In this document: in pieces, positions 1-12,900 of the stretch
Position numbering within the stretch: the stretch's first letter is position 1
Layout of the letters: every line of letters begins with the position of its first letter
DNA from: Branchiostoma floridae
Taxonomy: Eukaryota > Chordata > Leptocardii > Amphioxiformes > Branchiostomatidae
Direction: 5' to 3'
Assembly (NCBI RefSeq): GCF_000003815.2
Contig: NC_049994.1
Location: 1,074,701 to 1,138,700 of the forward strand
Length of the DNA: 64,000 nucleotides
Notes under the pieces: model-generated
Database searches by the model: none
What the model was told of the DNA's origin: nothing
Seen by the model: the letters and a program-made list of their open reading frames with translations, nothing else
Program-made: the position numbers and the translations under genes

Positions 1-440
1 CATTTCAGCACCAAGGAAGGCATTTCAGCACCAGGGAAGGCATTTCAGCACCAAGGAAGGCATTTCAGCACCAAGGAAGGCATTTCAGTTCCAAGGAAGG
101 CATTTCAGCACCAGGGAAGGCATTTCAGCACCAAGGAAGACATTTCAGCACCAAGGAAGGCATTTCAGCACCAAGGAAGGCATTTCAGCACCAAGGAAGG
201 CATTTCAGCACCAAGGAAGGCATTTCAGTTCCAAGGAAGGCATTTCAGCACCAGGGAAGGCATTTCAGCACCAAGGAAGACATTTCAGCACCAAGGAAGG
301 CATTTCAGTTCCAAGGAAGGCATTTCAGCACCAAGGAAGGCATTTCAGCACCAGGGAAGGCATTTCAGCACCAGGGAAGGCATTTCAGCACCAAGGAAGG
401 CATTTCAGCACCAAGGAAGGCATTTCAGTACCAGGGAAGT
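1..440. repeat. 20-bp minisatellite, about 22 copies
   Basis: The unit catttcagcaccaaggaagg repeats head to tail from the window edge to about 440. There are few variants (aagg/aaga, gcacc/gttcc/gtacc, caagg/caggg). The array may continue left of the window. It lies 3' of the last exon I can place in the big minus-strand gene, so it is in an intron or downstream flank. No open frame in it looks coding. Confidence 0.97.
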
Positions 441-886
441 CTGGAACCATTGTTGTGCTTTTGAAAGTTACCCTTCTAATTCTTTGTACTATGTGAATGA
501 CCATACATTTTTCTGCAATGAAATACACATCCTTAATCATATGTCAGCCATACAATAGGACTGGTAAGTTATGTTTGAAAAAATTTGTTTTTCCTGATAT
601 TTCTTCTCCTCCTTCTACACTAACTCTCTCATTATTTTGATTCATCTCTGTCATTTGGGAGCCAAATGACCTGAAATTTTGGCTCAAAAATAGACTGGGA
701 AAATACCCCTGGAGCATTTTTGTCATTTTTTACTAAGGAAATTGATATTATTTCTTGAGTTTTTTTCTTCTATTTTTAGATCAAAAATGCATGTATCTTC
801 AAAGTAGTTTTAGAAGTAATTGAACATATGTTTTTATAGTGCTAAAGTGCGCAAAAGTTTGAGTAACCAAAAACAATCATGCTAAC
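441..886. other. no feature recognised
   Basis: AT-rich sequence between the minisatellite and the last placed exon. I looked on the minus strand for a phase-1 exon carrying a transmembrane segment or tail, as expected after a SEA-EGF unit. I saw none without an early stop. Confidence 0.5.
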
Positions 887-964
887 CTTCACAGTGCAGC
901 CCAACCACAGCATATCCAGCAGCACAGCTACATGTGTACAGAAGATTGTCTCTTGTGCAGTTGG
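887..964 (-). CDS. exon: partial EGF-like module after SEA
   Basis: A 78-bp exon, phase 1-1, acceptor after tatttcag and donor GTTAGC. It encodes about 26 residues with only four cysteines: NCTRDN at the start, then [11 protein letters not shown] and LHCE. This is the second half of an EGF fold. Short four-cysteine modules of this kind beside SEA domains are seen in tethered mucins. It is the last exon I can place. A transmembrane exon, if any, lies left of 887 or outside the window. Confidence 0.75.
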
Positions 965-3900
965 CTGAAATAGAAAAACTATTAATAGAGTTCCATGTCC
1001 TCCATATGTGCCAGATATCAATGGTCTGATAAACTATGTAAAGTTGCCCTAATTTGCATCAGGGCTCTAGCCAGCTCGATTTTTTTCCGTCAGCTAAAAC
1101 TCCAATCGTCGTGAAAACCGCGAAAATCAATTTCCCTGTGACACTACAAAGTAGTAAATGTTGCCATTGAGACCTTGAAAAACCGATTTTAATGAGATTA
1201 TCGTATGCGAAAGAACGCTGACACACATTGTCAACAATCACAACAATAGCAAAACAAACAGCATGTGGCTTTACAAAAGGAACGGCTCCCCAAGCCGCCT
1301 GTAGCTTCCACCAAGGATTTTTGTCCGTCAAGGTTGACGGTTTGCTTTTAAATTTTTTCCGTCAGACGCAGCAAATTTCTGTCAATTGACAGAAAAACAG
1401 ACGCTGGCTAGAGCGTGCAAAGCATGCAAAGTAACACTGGCATGTTTCTCATTGATTATACCACAAAGGGTCCCAATTTGAATGAATCATTTCTGTACAA
1501 CCTCCAAGTATAACTTCCATAAGCTAGGTCATTAATCACTATGGTATTCACCTCACCTCACCATTAACCATCTCAGGTATGAAAGTTCTTTTGTAGAAGT
1601 TGCGGCCAGATATACATGTATATCACATGTTTTACTCAAAATTCTTTGCAAAGAAGTATTCAGTACATTATCTAAAGGGGCAGTGGATTGATTCCTCAAC
1701 AAAGAGTTATAGAATACAAATTATAGTAACTGACTGAGAGTTACGTGTTTTGTATCATAACAAGGATCTTTCCTCCTTGATCTTATCTTGTCACGGGAGA
1801 AATTAGATCTTACCAACTTCTGCAAACACTACATCTGCAGTGACAACTTGGTTATTCCCCAGCCTGTTCTTCTCTGTACCTACAGCACGGGATGTCAGGC
1901 CTGCCAGGAAAGCTCTGGTCAGGTCCGTCTCATCTACAGTTGTATTTTGTGCCAGGTAGATGACAACATCAGCAACAACCCCTGCACCACTGGGGATCTC
2001 TCTGAACTGAGCAATATCCACAGACTTGTAGTGTGCAGATACAGCACTAGTTTGGAACAATGTGTTCATCTGGAACACAGAGTAGATCACAGTTTGTTAA
2101 GGATAACTGCCTCTACATGAATACAATATTCATTTCAATGTGCACTGTGCATAACTCAGAGTTTGTTTTAAAAACATTCAAATTTACTCAAGGAGAGGCC
2201 ATTTCCTGTAGTTTTTGATCCCGTATATAGTGAAATCATTAGAAATAAAGTATTTTTGATAATGCAAACCACAGCTTCAGTAACAACATCATTGTTCTGC
2301 TCGTTGGGACTCCCTATCTTGTACATTTTAAAACAAATGACATTAAGTTGGATACCATCTTAAAGAAATGGGATATATATATTTTATACAGCTACTGCTT
2401 GAGGACATGGGTTTACAGGCCAGCGAGCTCCGTTTGATCATGCTGGATAGGAACATGTGGAGACGATGGTGTCACCTCTCCGAGGATGAACTGAACTGAA
2501 CTGATATATAGATAAGACAACTTTTGTTATCTGTCAACTGAACACATCAAAATTATTTAACTGTAATTTGCATTTGATGAGGATGACTGTAGCCCTACCG
2601 GTGCTTGTATAGCTGTCACATAGTCCCTGAAGGGTGAGGAGAGAGGATCTGTGAGTGCAGGTGAGTACACAGCAGCCTGCCCTCCAATGGAGGAAAGTGG
2701 GATGGAACCTGTCAATTCAACTGCCACTGCAAAATAGATACATCACAAATATCAATGTTGAGAAATGAACACAATGTAACTTTTCTGGACGGCTTCTCAA
2801 CCTAGGTTTTGATTTTTATGATTTGTCAAATAATACAATCTATTGTCAAGCAGATACTATGTACTACTTGACTATGATTTCAGAAAACGTCATGGTCGTA
2901 GCTTACTTCAGACAAAAACAAACAAAAATGACTCACTGAAGCAGTCGCTGTTGCTGCTGTAGTATCCGTAGGCACATGTACAGGAGTAATCGCCTGGTGA
3001 GTTGATACATTCCTGGTTCTGGGTGATGTCACATGGACTGTCTGCACATTCATTTATATCTAAACAACACAAAAAACAACGTAAGACTTGTACATTGTTG
3101 CCTCTGGTTCCCAACTTAGATAAATTGCCCAGTGTTAATGTATGGGATATTAACCAACTCAATAGTGAAATACAATTGATAGAGATATACAAGAGAAAAC
3201 ACTGTACATTATTATGTTACATCATTTGACAAGAATGCAATAGGTTTTAATATGCAAACACAAAATCCTAAAACATAATTAAGTAATGAGCATATCTCCC
3301 AAGCAACAAACCACTTGACCAATATCCCCAAGTCTGAATTGAACCCTTACCTTGACAGTCTTCACCAGTCCCATTGAAGCCAGCATTACAGGTGCATGTA
3401 AAGGATCCAGCTAGGTTTGTACAGGCTGCATTAGGGTCACATGGTGAGGTCTGACACTCATCCTCATCTACATCAGAGATAAGGTAAGGAATCAAATAAA
3501 ATTTCACTTCCCTGCACTAGAAATAGTCCAGCAGACATGATTTTATGTGTGTGATAACAAAAATATATCTTGTCTTCCTAAGCGTCCCTGCGCAACAAGT
3601 TGAATTTTTGACTAATATTATGCAGGCGCCATCTTGTGTCGGTTTGATTTTTTACCCCATTTCTGGTTGAATTTTGATGTCTATTGCTTACAGTAGGAAT
3701 CCATCATGACATGGTTATTCACCATATACTGCCATGTACTGGCCATAAAATGGTTGTGACATAGCTGTCTGAGGTCTGGGGAAAGGTTATCAAAAGGTCC
3801 TGAATGTGTTCTTTGTCTTGTAATGTAATTAATCAAATGCCTGGATTATACATATGTATTTGCATATTTCAGTTGCATATACTTTTTGAAGAGAAAGTAA

Positions 3901-6900
3901 AATGATAAATGCACCATCCTTACCAATACAGGTCTGTCCATTTCCAGTGAAACCATCCTGACATGTGCAGCTGTAGGAACCAATGGTGTTTGTGCAGGTG
4001 GCATTAGCACTGCAGACATCTGGGTCAGCCGCACACTCATCAACATCTTAGTGATAACAAACAATCATCAGTATCACAAAAATCATGTGCCATATAACGT
4101 TACATTACAGAAAACAACATAGAGGTGCATCCCAGATCACCCAAGGTCCACAATCCAACACATGGTTGGACTGGGACCAAGGAAGATGCGTTATTAACAT
4201 GTGCATAGTGTTCTGTTCATTTTATACCCACACAAAAAAACACAATGCAAAATGCAACAAATTTTGAAAAAATTTAATGTCCTCAAACAGTTATAACATC
4301 TGGTTCCAATTATTTTGGACCACGGCGCAACAGTCCACACAAAGTGTATAAATATTATTCTACGGATGTCTACACGTGTGTGACACAGATAGAAGCCTAT
4401 AGGCACATACACTGTGATTACCAAAAACACCAACCAGTCTGGGACAGCGCAAGTATGACATAAATTTAAATTAGTTTTACATTATCATGTACAACAGTTT
4501 AAGATACAATGTAAAAGATAATTATCTGGTAACGTTACGATTTAATTGTTGCTTCTATTCTGCCAGCATCATAGGGTTATTAAACACTTACTGTACCTGT
4601 GCATAAAGTTCCATTTCCAGTATACCCAGTGTTACAGCTACAGTTGAAGGACCCAGGAGTGTTGGTACACTCAGCATTGATGTCACAGCCACTGGTTTCT
4701 TCTGTACACTCATCAACTTCAACACAAGCCATGAAGCCACTGCCGATATAGCCTGCCTCACACGGGCAGGTGAAAGAACCAACTATGTTCATACAGATGG
4801 AGTTGTTGCTACAGGTGTCAATTCCTTCCTGACATTCATCAATATCTGTAATAAGTAAATACAGTGTAGGTATTGGATATTCAGCATCAAAATCCAAAAA
4901 CTTTAACTTTAAATGGAGAATCTTAATATTAATAAATTTATCAATGTTGAATCAGGGACAAAAAGAATTACATGAATACGCCAAAAATAGTTACTCAAGC
5001 AACTGGATATGGTTTTGAAACGGTCAGACGTTTCGGAAAGAATCCACTTTCCTTCGTCAGTGACACTGAAGTGATCTGCAAGAAACAGGTCTTTTATACT
5101 CTAACTATGAATGAAGACAATTTCAGATGTCCAATAGGAAAGGTTGTAAGACAATTCAGACTGAAGACAATTTGGATTCCAAAGATAACAAAGCTAAGCC
5201 AAAGTCAAGCTGAAGACAATTTGGATTTCAAAGGATATCAAGGCTAAGACACAGTTAATGCAAATGAGTCAATTAGCTCCTGTTGTTTTTTAGTTACAGG
5301 AGCTAAAAGTTTTGTTGGGGGGGGGTAGTGCTATGTCCCAAGTGCCGGAAAGTTCCATACGTAGCCCCCCTTTTCTGTTGAGGGTGGGATTGTATATTCT
5401 CTCATATATGGCCTCTCTAACTCCCCGTTCAAACCAGCGGGCTTCACGGTCTAGGATGTCGGTAGATTGGAGGTTGAAGGAATGTCCTTGGTTGTGTTGT
5501 AGGTGGTTGAAAACAGCAGAAGAGTTGCCGTTGGCCTTCGGTTTGCAATGTTCTTGGTATCTTGCTTTTAGTGGACGACTAGTCTCACCAATGTATGTGT
5601 TGTTACAGTTGGGTTCCTCGCATTTGAGTCTGTAGATTACATTGGCCTTAGTACCTTTCTGTGGTTTGTCTTTTGGATGTACCAGTTTGTGTCGGAGGGT
5701 TGAGTGAGGTTTGAAGTTAGTGGCGATGTTGAAGTTTTGGAAGATCCGTCTGAGTTTTTCCGAAACTCCTTGGACATAGGGGATGGTAATGTTGGCTTTC
5801 TTTCTGTCGGTCAATGGTTTGCACTTGGCTGTTTTCTTTGAGTGGTCCGAGGGTTTGAGGGCTTTGTTGAAGGTCCAGTTTTGGTAGCCACATTTGTTCA
5901 ATGCACTTCGGAGGTGTTTGTGTTCCTCTGTTTTGGCTTTGCCAGAGGAAACAATGCTGTCTGCCCGGTGATACAAGGTTTTAATCACTGCCAGTTTGTG
6001 TTCCAAAGGGTGGTGAGAGTCAAAGGCCAGATATTGGTCAGTGTGCGTCGGTTTCCTGTACACTTCGAACTGAAGGCTGCCGTCCTTCTCTATGATAGTT
6101 TTGGTATCTAGGAATGGGAGCATGTTGTCATGACTTGACTCCTGTGTGAACTTGATGTTCTTATCTACTTGGTTGATGTGGTCAAAGAACTCATCAGCTA
6201 CTCTCTGTTTTAGCTTGCAATAAGTGTCATCTACATAGCGGAACCAGTTGAGTGGGGGAGTGTCCTATCTTTGGAATCCAAATTGTCTTCAGTCTGAATT
6301 GTCTTACAACCTTTCCTATTGGACATCTGAAATTGTCTTCATTCATAGTTAGAGTATAAAAGACCTGTTTCTTGCAGATCACTTCAGTGTCACTGACGAA
6401 GGAAAGTGGATTCTTTCCGAAACGTCTGACCGTTTCAAAACCATATCCAGTTGCTTGAGTAACTATTTTTGGCGTATCTTATTACCTGGATGTCTAACCT
6501 ACATCGACGAATTACATGAATGATTATAACATAGTACTGCATACTCACAAAGCTAGTACTGTAAATGCATTTAAGTTAGCAGGGATTTAATTTCGTGGTG
6601 GTTTTAAGTTTGCGGTAGCACCATGTACTGTAGTCTGTTACTGCCATGGAAAAATGTTTGCGGTGGATTTAAGTTTGCGGTGAAGTGGCTACTGTGAAAA
6701 CCACAAACATTAAACCATTGCAAAAGTTTCTGCATTTACAGCATACTCAGTTTATATAAACAGTTTATATCCAGTTGACAATGGGGATCTGACGTACCTC
6801 CACAGAAAGTGCCATTTCCAGAGTACCCAACATTACAGGTACAGAAGAAGCTACCCTCTGTATTTGTGCATGTAGCCTGATTATGGCAGTCGTCATTACC

Positions 6901-9900
6901 ACTGGCACACTCATCAACATCTGAAAAACACAGCATCTCAGCATTCAGTAACCCAAATGGTTGCAATTCAAGTTTTAAGTTACTATTGAGCATGCAGATT
7001 GACTTTGTTGATCATCAAAGAAAGTGAAGTCTTCTCTTCTTTTCTGCTATATTCTTCATTCTCCAACTTACAATCACAACAACCTGTTGAGCAAATTATG
7101 TTTGACCCATTTAAGCAGGGGAACTACTATCTGCTAAATATATATACATATACAGGGCTCAAAATTCATTTTTGGGAATAGGTGCACTGGTGCACCCAAC
7201 CTAGAAAATTGGCTGCACTAAAATAATTTTTGGGTGCACCACATAAAATAAAGTAGAATATCAGAACAACCTAATTGCAAACCTACTAAATTAGTAATTT
7301 GAATGGAGCTCCTTAGAAATTGGAAGTACTATGACAGTTATTTTATCTTTCTAACACATAGATGTCAAGAGTATGGTGTTTACTTAGTATACTGACATCT
7401 TAACATACATAAGCCTATGAAAATATTTGGGTGCACAGCTCCAATTTTGGGTGCACCTGGGTGCACAAAACCCCAGTATTTCGAGCCCTGATATATATAG
7501 CTGACATCAAATCTTTCTCAGAGAATATCCAAGAGTGACTCATATCGACAATATGCATACATTTGAGGCAACTTCAATTGTTGCACGTGTTGAATATGAT
7601 TTTTACCTGCACATGCTGCCCCTGTGCCAGTGTACCCAGTGTTACATGTACACAGGTAGGAACCAGCTTGGTTGGTGCAGGTAGCATTACCATCACACTG
7701 ATCACTTTCAACAGCACACTCATCAATATCTGAGGGAGCAAAATAAAGAGCAGCAGAAGTAGTTAGTGAGTGACTAATATTTCATTTGGAGAAGGAAATT
7801 CCATTATGTATAACATCTGTATTACAGAATACATTTCACTTGAAGCTACTTCAATCTGTTCTGCTGTTTCATTATTACGATCAACACTTTTTCATCATTG
7901 ACAGTTAGTGGGAGCACAAACTATAAACACCAAGTCATGTACATGTATGCTTGGGTAGTAAGTGATGAGTGAATACCTTGACAGTAAGTTCCATTGCCAG
8001 AGTATCCCTCCTGACAGGAGCAGTTAAAACTCCCCTCAGTGTTGGTACAGGAGGCCTGCTCATCACAGCTGGATGTGCCCATAATACACTCATTCACATC
8101 TGCAGGTACAAACAACATACATGTACATGTACATCCACTATCTATATTTATGACCATATTAAATCTTCAGGAAATCTGTATTCATCTTAAGTTTATATAA
8201 TTATCTTATTCAGTTCTGTCCCATTCAGCCAGAGTAAGCCAACTCAGTGGATGATCACTGTTTTACAGTGGGGCCCTGGGTCACAGACAACAAAAGTAGC
8301 AAACAAACATCATATTGTACAGTTGCATACATTCAAGCAAATTCAGTAATTAATGAAAATAAAAAAAGTCCCAGTACATTACCTTCATCATTGTGTACAT
8401 TTTCTTCTCATAAATAGATCATTGATCACTTCATTGTCTTTTGAGAATTTTAATACTTACAAAATGTATGTCTTTTATTTGTGCACTAAGGGATACATTT
8501 TGTAATAATCAAAACAAGCAAGTACAATAAACTAATATACATTAATGTTACTTCAGATTGTCAGAGATAAAATGTTGGCTTGGTTCAAATGCAGGAACAA
8601 GGAAAACCAATGTCAATGCCAGGCTTACCAACACAAAAGAAGCCATCTCCAACATAACCGTCCATACAGGAACAGTTAAAACCTCCCTCAAAGTTGACAC
8701 AGTGGGCATTGATACTGCAGTTCTGCACTGGACTGCCAAAGGAGCACTCATCATAATCTGTGGGGATGATAGTAAAGCAATGAACTTTATTTCTCCATCA
8801 GACCCAAAACATGGAAGGTCATCATGTTCAAGAACATCTTCATTACAAAACATAGAACATTTCCACAGATGAGGCTATTACACGTACATTCAATTTGATT
8901 AATTAGTAGAGTTAAGTCTCAGTCAGTGTATTATGATCTTGCATAGTTTGGCACAAAGTGACACATTACATGAATGTTAACTGGATCATGGTTGCTGTTG
9001 AAAATAATCAGAAATACTGCAGCTTGGTGTCATACAGCCTTATATGATACATGTAGAAGAAACGCATGCTTTTTCTAAATTCTGTAAGTTCATTTACATC
9101 TACATCTACATGGTGGTACCGCCAAATGGCCCCCCATTGGGGGGGGGGGGGTTGAGGCTCCCGGGTTAGGGCGGCCTGGCACGGAAGCACTCAACGTTGA
9201 GAGCACTTGCAACCGTGCCAGGCAGGGCATGGTTCAAAACACAGAACATTACACCTGTGGTTCAGACAGAATCACTCCCATACAATCATATATTTTGTGC
9301 ATTGGTGAGTTAATGAATGAGACAGGACATCACCTGCACAAAATGTCCCATTGCCTGTGAAACTTTGCAGGCACTGACAGGTGTAGCTTCCCAGGGTATT
9401 CTCACAGATGGCATTTGGATCACAGTCATTCAGGTCTTCTTCTGCACACTCATCAATATCTGTCAAACATCAGGACATAAAGAATGTTAGATTTGAATCT
9501 ATACTGTTTACGAAAAGCACATTATCTTTATAAGATACAGTTCGACCACCCGGGGGACCGGGAAAAAACGGTCGATTTGGACAGGTGGTCGCTGAGAAGA
9601 GTATCAACTCAAAACATGCCCGATGCAAAGTATAAATGGTTTCCGTTGTGTTTAATGGCAAATAGCAAGCACACTGCACGCACGCAAAGAAGCGAGGTCT
9701 TTAATGTCAAATACAACACGCACACTGTAAACTATAAATTTAACCCCAAGCTTTTATCCAGCTTTTATTCGATACAGTGTTCTAAAGCTCAATATTTTTA
9801 TACTGTCTGTTACCATACAAGACTTTATGCGTTCTTGATCGCCTTATCTGAAATAACGACGGTGCACCTTTAGAATTCGATGCCCGATAGCGTACTTACC

Positions 9901-12900
9901 CACTGGTGAATGTACAGTACAGTTGAACAAAAGCTCTTTCTTAAAAGGTATGAGCTACACAGATCTTTCTTGAAAAAGTATGAGGCTATTTACGTTTCAG
10001 CATTCGTTCACCTTATGATGATATAGATTTTTTTTTAAAAACTTCTGTAACAACTAAATTCGGATTTTCTTACAACGAAATTTCCTCCCATATTACAGTA
10101 GACTGCCCCATTGACCCACCCATTGACCGCCGCCATCTGTATTCTAAACATAACATCGTAATGACAGTCAAAATCCGACGCAAACTGGCTGATTTCGGCA
10201 CAAAATCGCGCTAGTTATCATAAAACATCGATGAAAACCTCAATTTTAAAAATGATGCGGTCGTTATGGGTCCCAATTTGGGCCGGTCGCGGTCGCGTTG
10301 GCCAGGTGGTCGTTGAGAAAAGGTTGCTTACGTCAATGGGAAAAAAATTCGGGACCGAGAAAAAGCGGTCGAAATGGCCAGGTGGTCGCTGAGAAGAGGT
10401 GGTCGCTCGGGCAGGTTTGACTGTAATTATATTCTTATACATGTCTTGTAGCAGTAGATTATGAAATCATTATAGTAAGTCAAACTCAAATTGTAATGCA
10501 TGAGATAAACAATACAGCTATTCGATACAATGTTGCTGATGATGCACAAAGCTGGAATGTTCCACCAAGCACACCAACTTTTGTCTATACATGTCACTGT
10601 TGGTTGCAATGCCTGAGTCTCCAACACATGCAGGACAAACTGTCTTACATCCCCATCTAAAGGGCTCAGACCCTTGCCATATAGGTTCATGGCATTTGAT
10701 CCATATGGCTAAGGTAACTTTCCTCTTGTGCCAGGGAGACACGTAGAAAAATGGCACAAAAAAACTACTGCAAAAACAGTTACATTGGTGTACTAGTGAT
10801 TTCAGTTAAAGGGAATGTTTGTAAAAAGATGTCTTATTCACAAGAGATGCATGTATAATATAAGTGTCTCACCGTTACACATGCGGCCATCACTGTCAAT
10901 GTTGTAACCAGAGTTACAGCTGCATGTGTAACCTCCCTCTGTGTTGTTACAGACCTGATCACAGGCATTCAGGGTCTCGTTGGAGCACTCAGATATGTCT
11001 GAAATATCATGGAGAAGTGAAAAGTTCAGTAGACCCCCACAATTTTTCAGTTATAATTCAAGTGGATTAATGTTTTTCAATGAGTGATGATATCATTTGT
11101 TAAAAGATACAGTCTCATGGTATAGCAAAGTAGTAAAGATATACAATCCTAACTACATAAATGCATTTTTGCCAGCAAAAAGTGATTTTATGCCTACATA
11201 TATTTGTTAAGAATTATATCACAAAATCAGTTTGTCTGTTGATTTACTACATTGTATTTCCAAAACTTTCTTCCGGGATATATAAGTTTCTGCACTACCA
11301 AAATGATTTAACTGCAAAGGATTATTGAGCATTAAGGTGCAAAATGGATTTTATTATCATAAAGTGTTGACAATATTCTTAGTTATGACCAGTTTGACAG
11401 GGTTATCCTTAAAGCACAACCCGCCATACATACCTTTGATATTGTTTTTACTTTGTCTGAATCTCTCATGTTACCTGCAATTAGCCCACGGGCATTAATT
11501 TGCAATAAACTTTATTATTATAATTTTTTTTGTCCTTAGATTTTTCGGGAGGGATGTCGGGATGTTTTTCTGAAAACATGGGGAAGGAATAGCAAGAGCA
11601 GGGAGGGAGTACGCCTCAATGCACGTCACTCAGAGGGTTGCAGAAGGTGTAAGTATGTGGTCTGCAGGCCATGTTTGGATCGTCCGTTGCACAAGTGTTG
11701 AGTTGTACATACGATCTCTGTGTGACTGTCACGTTACCGTATGCAGGCCGTACTTGAAGGTGCTGCTTTACACAGTTTCATTACTCACTTGCAATGGCTG
11801 TACGTGGCATGCACGTTGTCCATACCGGGGGTGAATCCACAGCCCGAATGCAGAGCAAGTTCTGCATGCATGTAAAGAGCTACAGTGTATCTGTGAGCTC
11901 CCAAATTGTACGGAGGCGGGACTTACCACTCATGGATCCCAAAAAATTGACCACATTTTTGCACGTGTACAGGGGGTTGTGCCCTTAGCTTTAGTTAGTG
12001 CTGAACAAATATCCAGACATGATTGACTTACCAACACAGGTGGTGGAGTTGATTGTCTCATAGCCAGAAAAACACAAGCACTGCTGCTCACTTCCTTCCA
12101 CATAGCACTTAGCATTCACGCAGGGGTCATTGGTACAATTTTGAGTTGCTGAAAAATATACCATACAGTCAAAACACTATGATGGACAACACATCAAAAG
12201 TCAAGATGGTCACTTGGCAAATTCAGCACTTATAATATGTTGAAACTTGTGCTGTTCCTTAAAAGAAAACAAATCAAACTTCACAGAACAAGAACATTGT
12301 CATCTGTTGGAAGGATCTCTGGTGCTAAAAAACAGTAACAGTGAGCGGATTGTAGAATAAACACATGGGTAACGCAAACGTCCTGTTTTGCCCTCCACTT
12401 CACATTGTAATAAATCTAAATAGAACAAAACAACAATTACTGTAAAATTTAATGCAGAAATGTTTGCAGTGGTTTTATGTTTGCGGTTGTCACAGTGACT
12501 GATACACAGCGAACTTAAAACCGCTGCAAACAATTTCCATTATAGTATGAGACTGCAGTCTATGGCGCTAGCGCGAACTAAAAACACTCCATTTTCCCAC
12601 AACCCACTAAAGTAAATCCCAGCAAACTTAAATGTATTTACACTATAATATTATAACCGTCATACCTTGGCAGGAGTCTCCGACCTGTGTGAAGCCAGTT
12701 ACACATGAACAGCTGAAGCCTCCTTCAGTGTTGGTGCAGGTTTGTTCACAATCATCCAGCTGTTCAGCACACTCATCAATGTCTGTACAACATATTCCAT
12801 GCAGGTATACGTACTGTTACAGAAGATTTTTCTGCACCATAGAATCATTATTTTTGGATGACTTGGGTGCCAGCCTTCTTAGCTTTAGTACACTCCCTCT

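Larger units (their letters stand above)
4978..6508 (-). mobile_element. Penelope-like retroelement, 5'-truncated, with inverted flanking repeats
   Basis: The 13-bp target duplication gaattacatgaat lies at 4965-4977 and 6509-6521. The left flank (about 4978-5178) and right flank (about 6265-6476) are near-identical inverted copies about 200 bp long, as seen in Penelope-like elements with head-to-head terminal repeats. Between them a minus-strand ORF carries a reverse-transcriptase YVDD box and a GIY-YIG endonuclease. The coding part stops abruptly at about 6262 at the inverted flank, so the N-terminal part of the RT is missing. The copies are very similar and the ORF is intact to its stop, which suggests recent insertion. 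Confidence 0.92.

Noticed and set aside
1-440. CRISPR-like regular array
   Set aside because: It is a direct 20-bp tandem repeat without spacers in an animal genome.
544-726. 60-codon minus-strand ORF considered as a cytoplasmic tail after the last EGF
   Set aside because: The possible acceptors (cccag, ttcag) give stops in phase 1 or the wrong phase, and no transmembrane segment precedes it.
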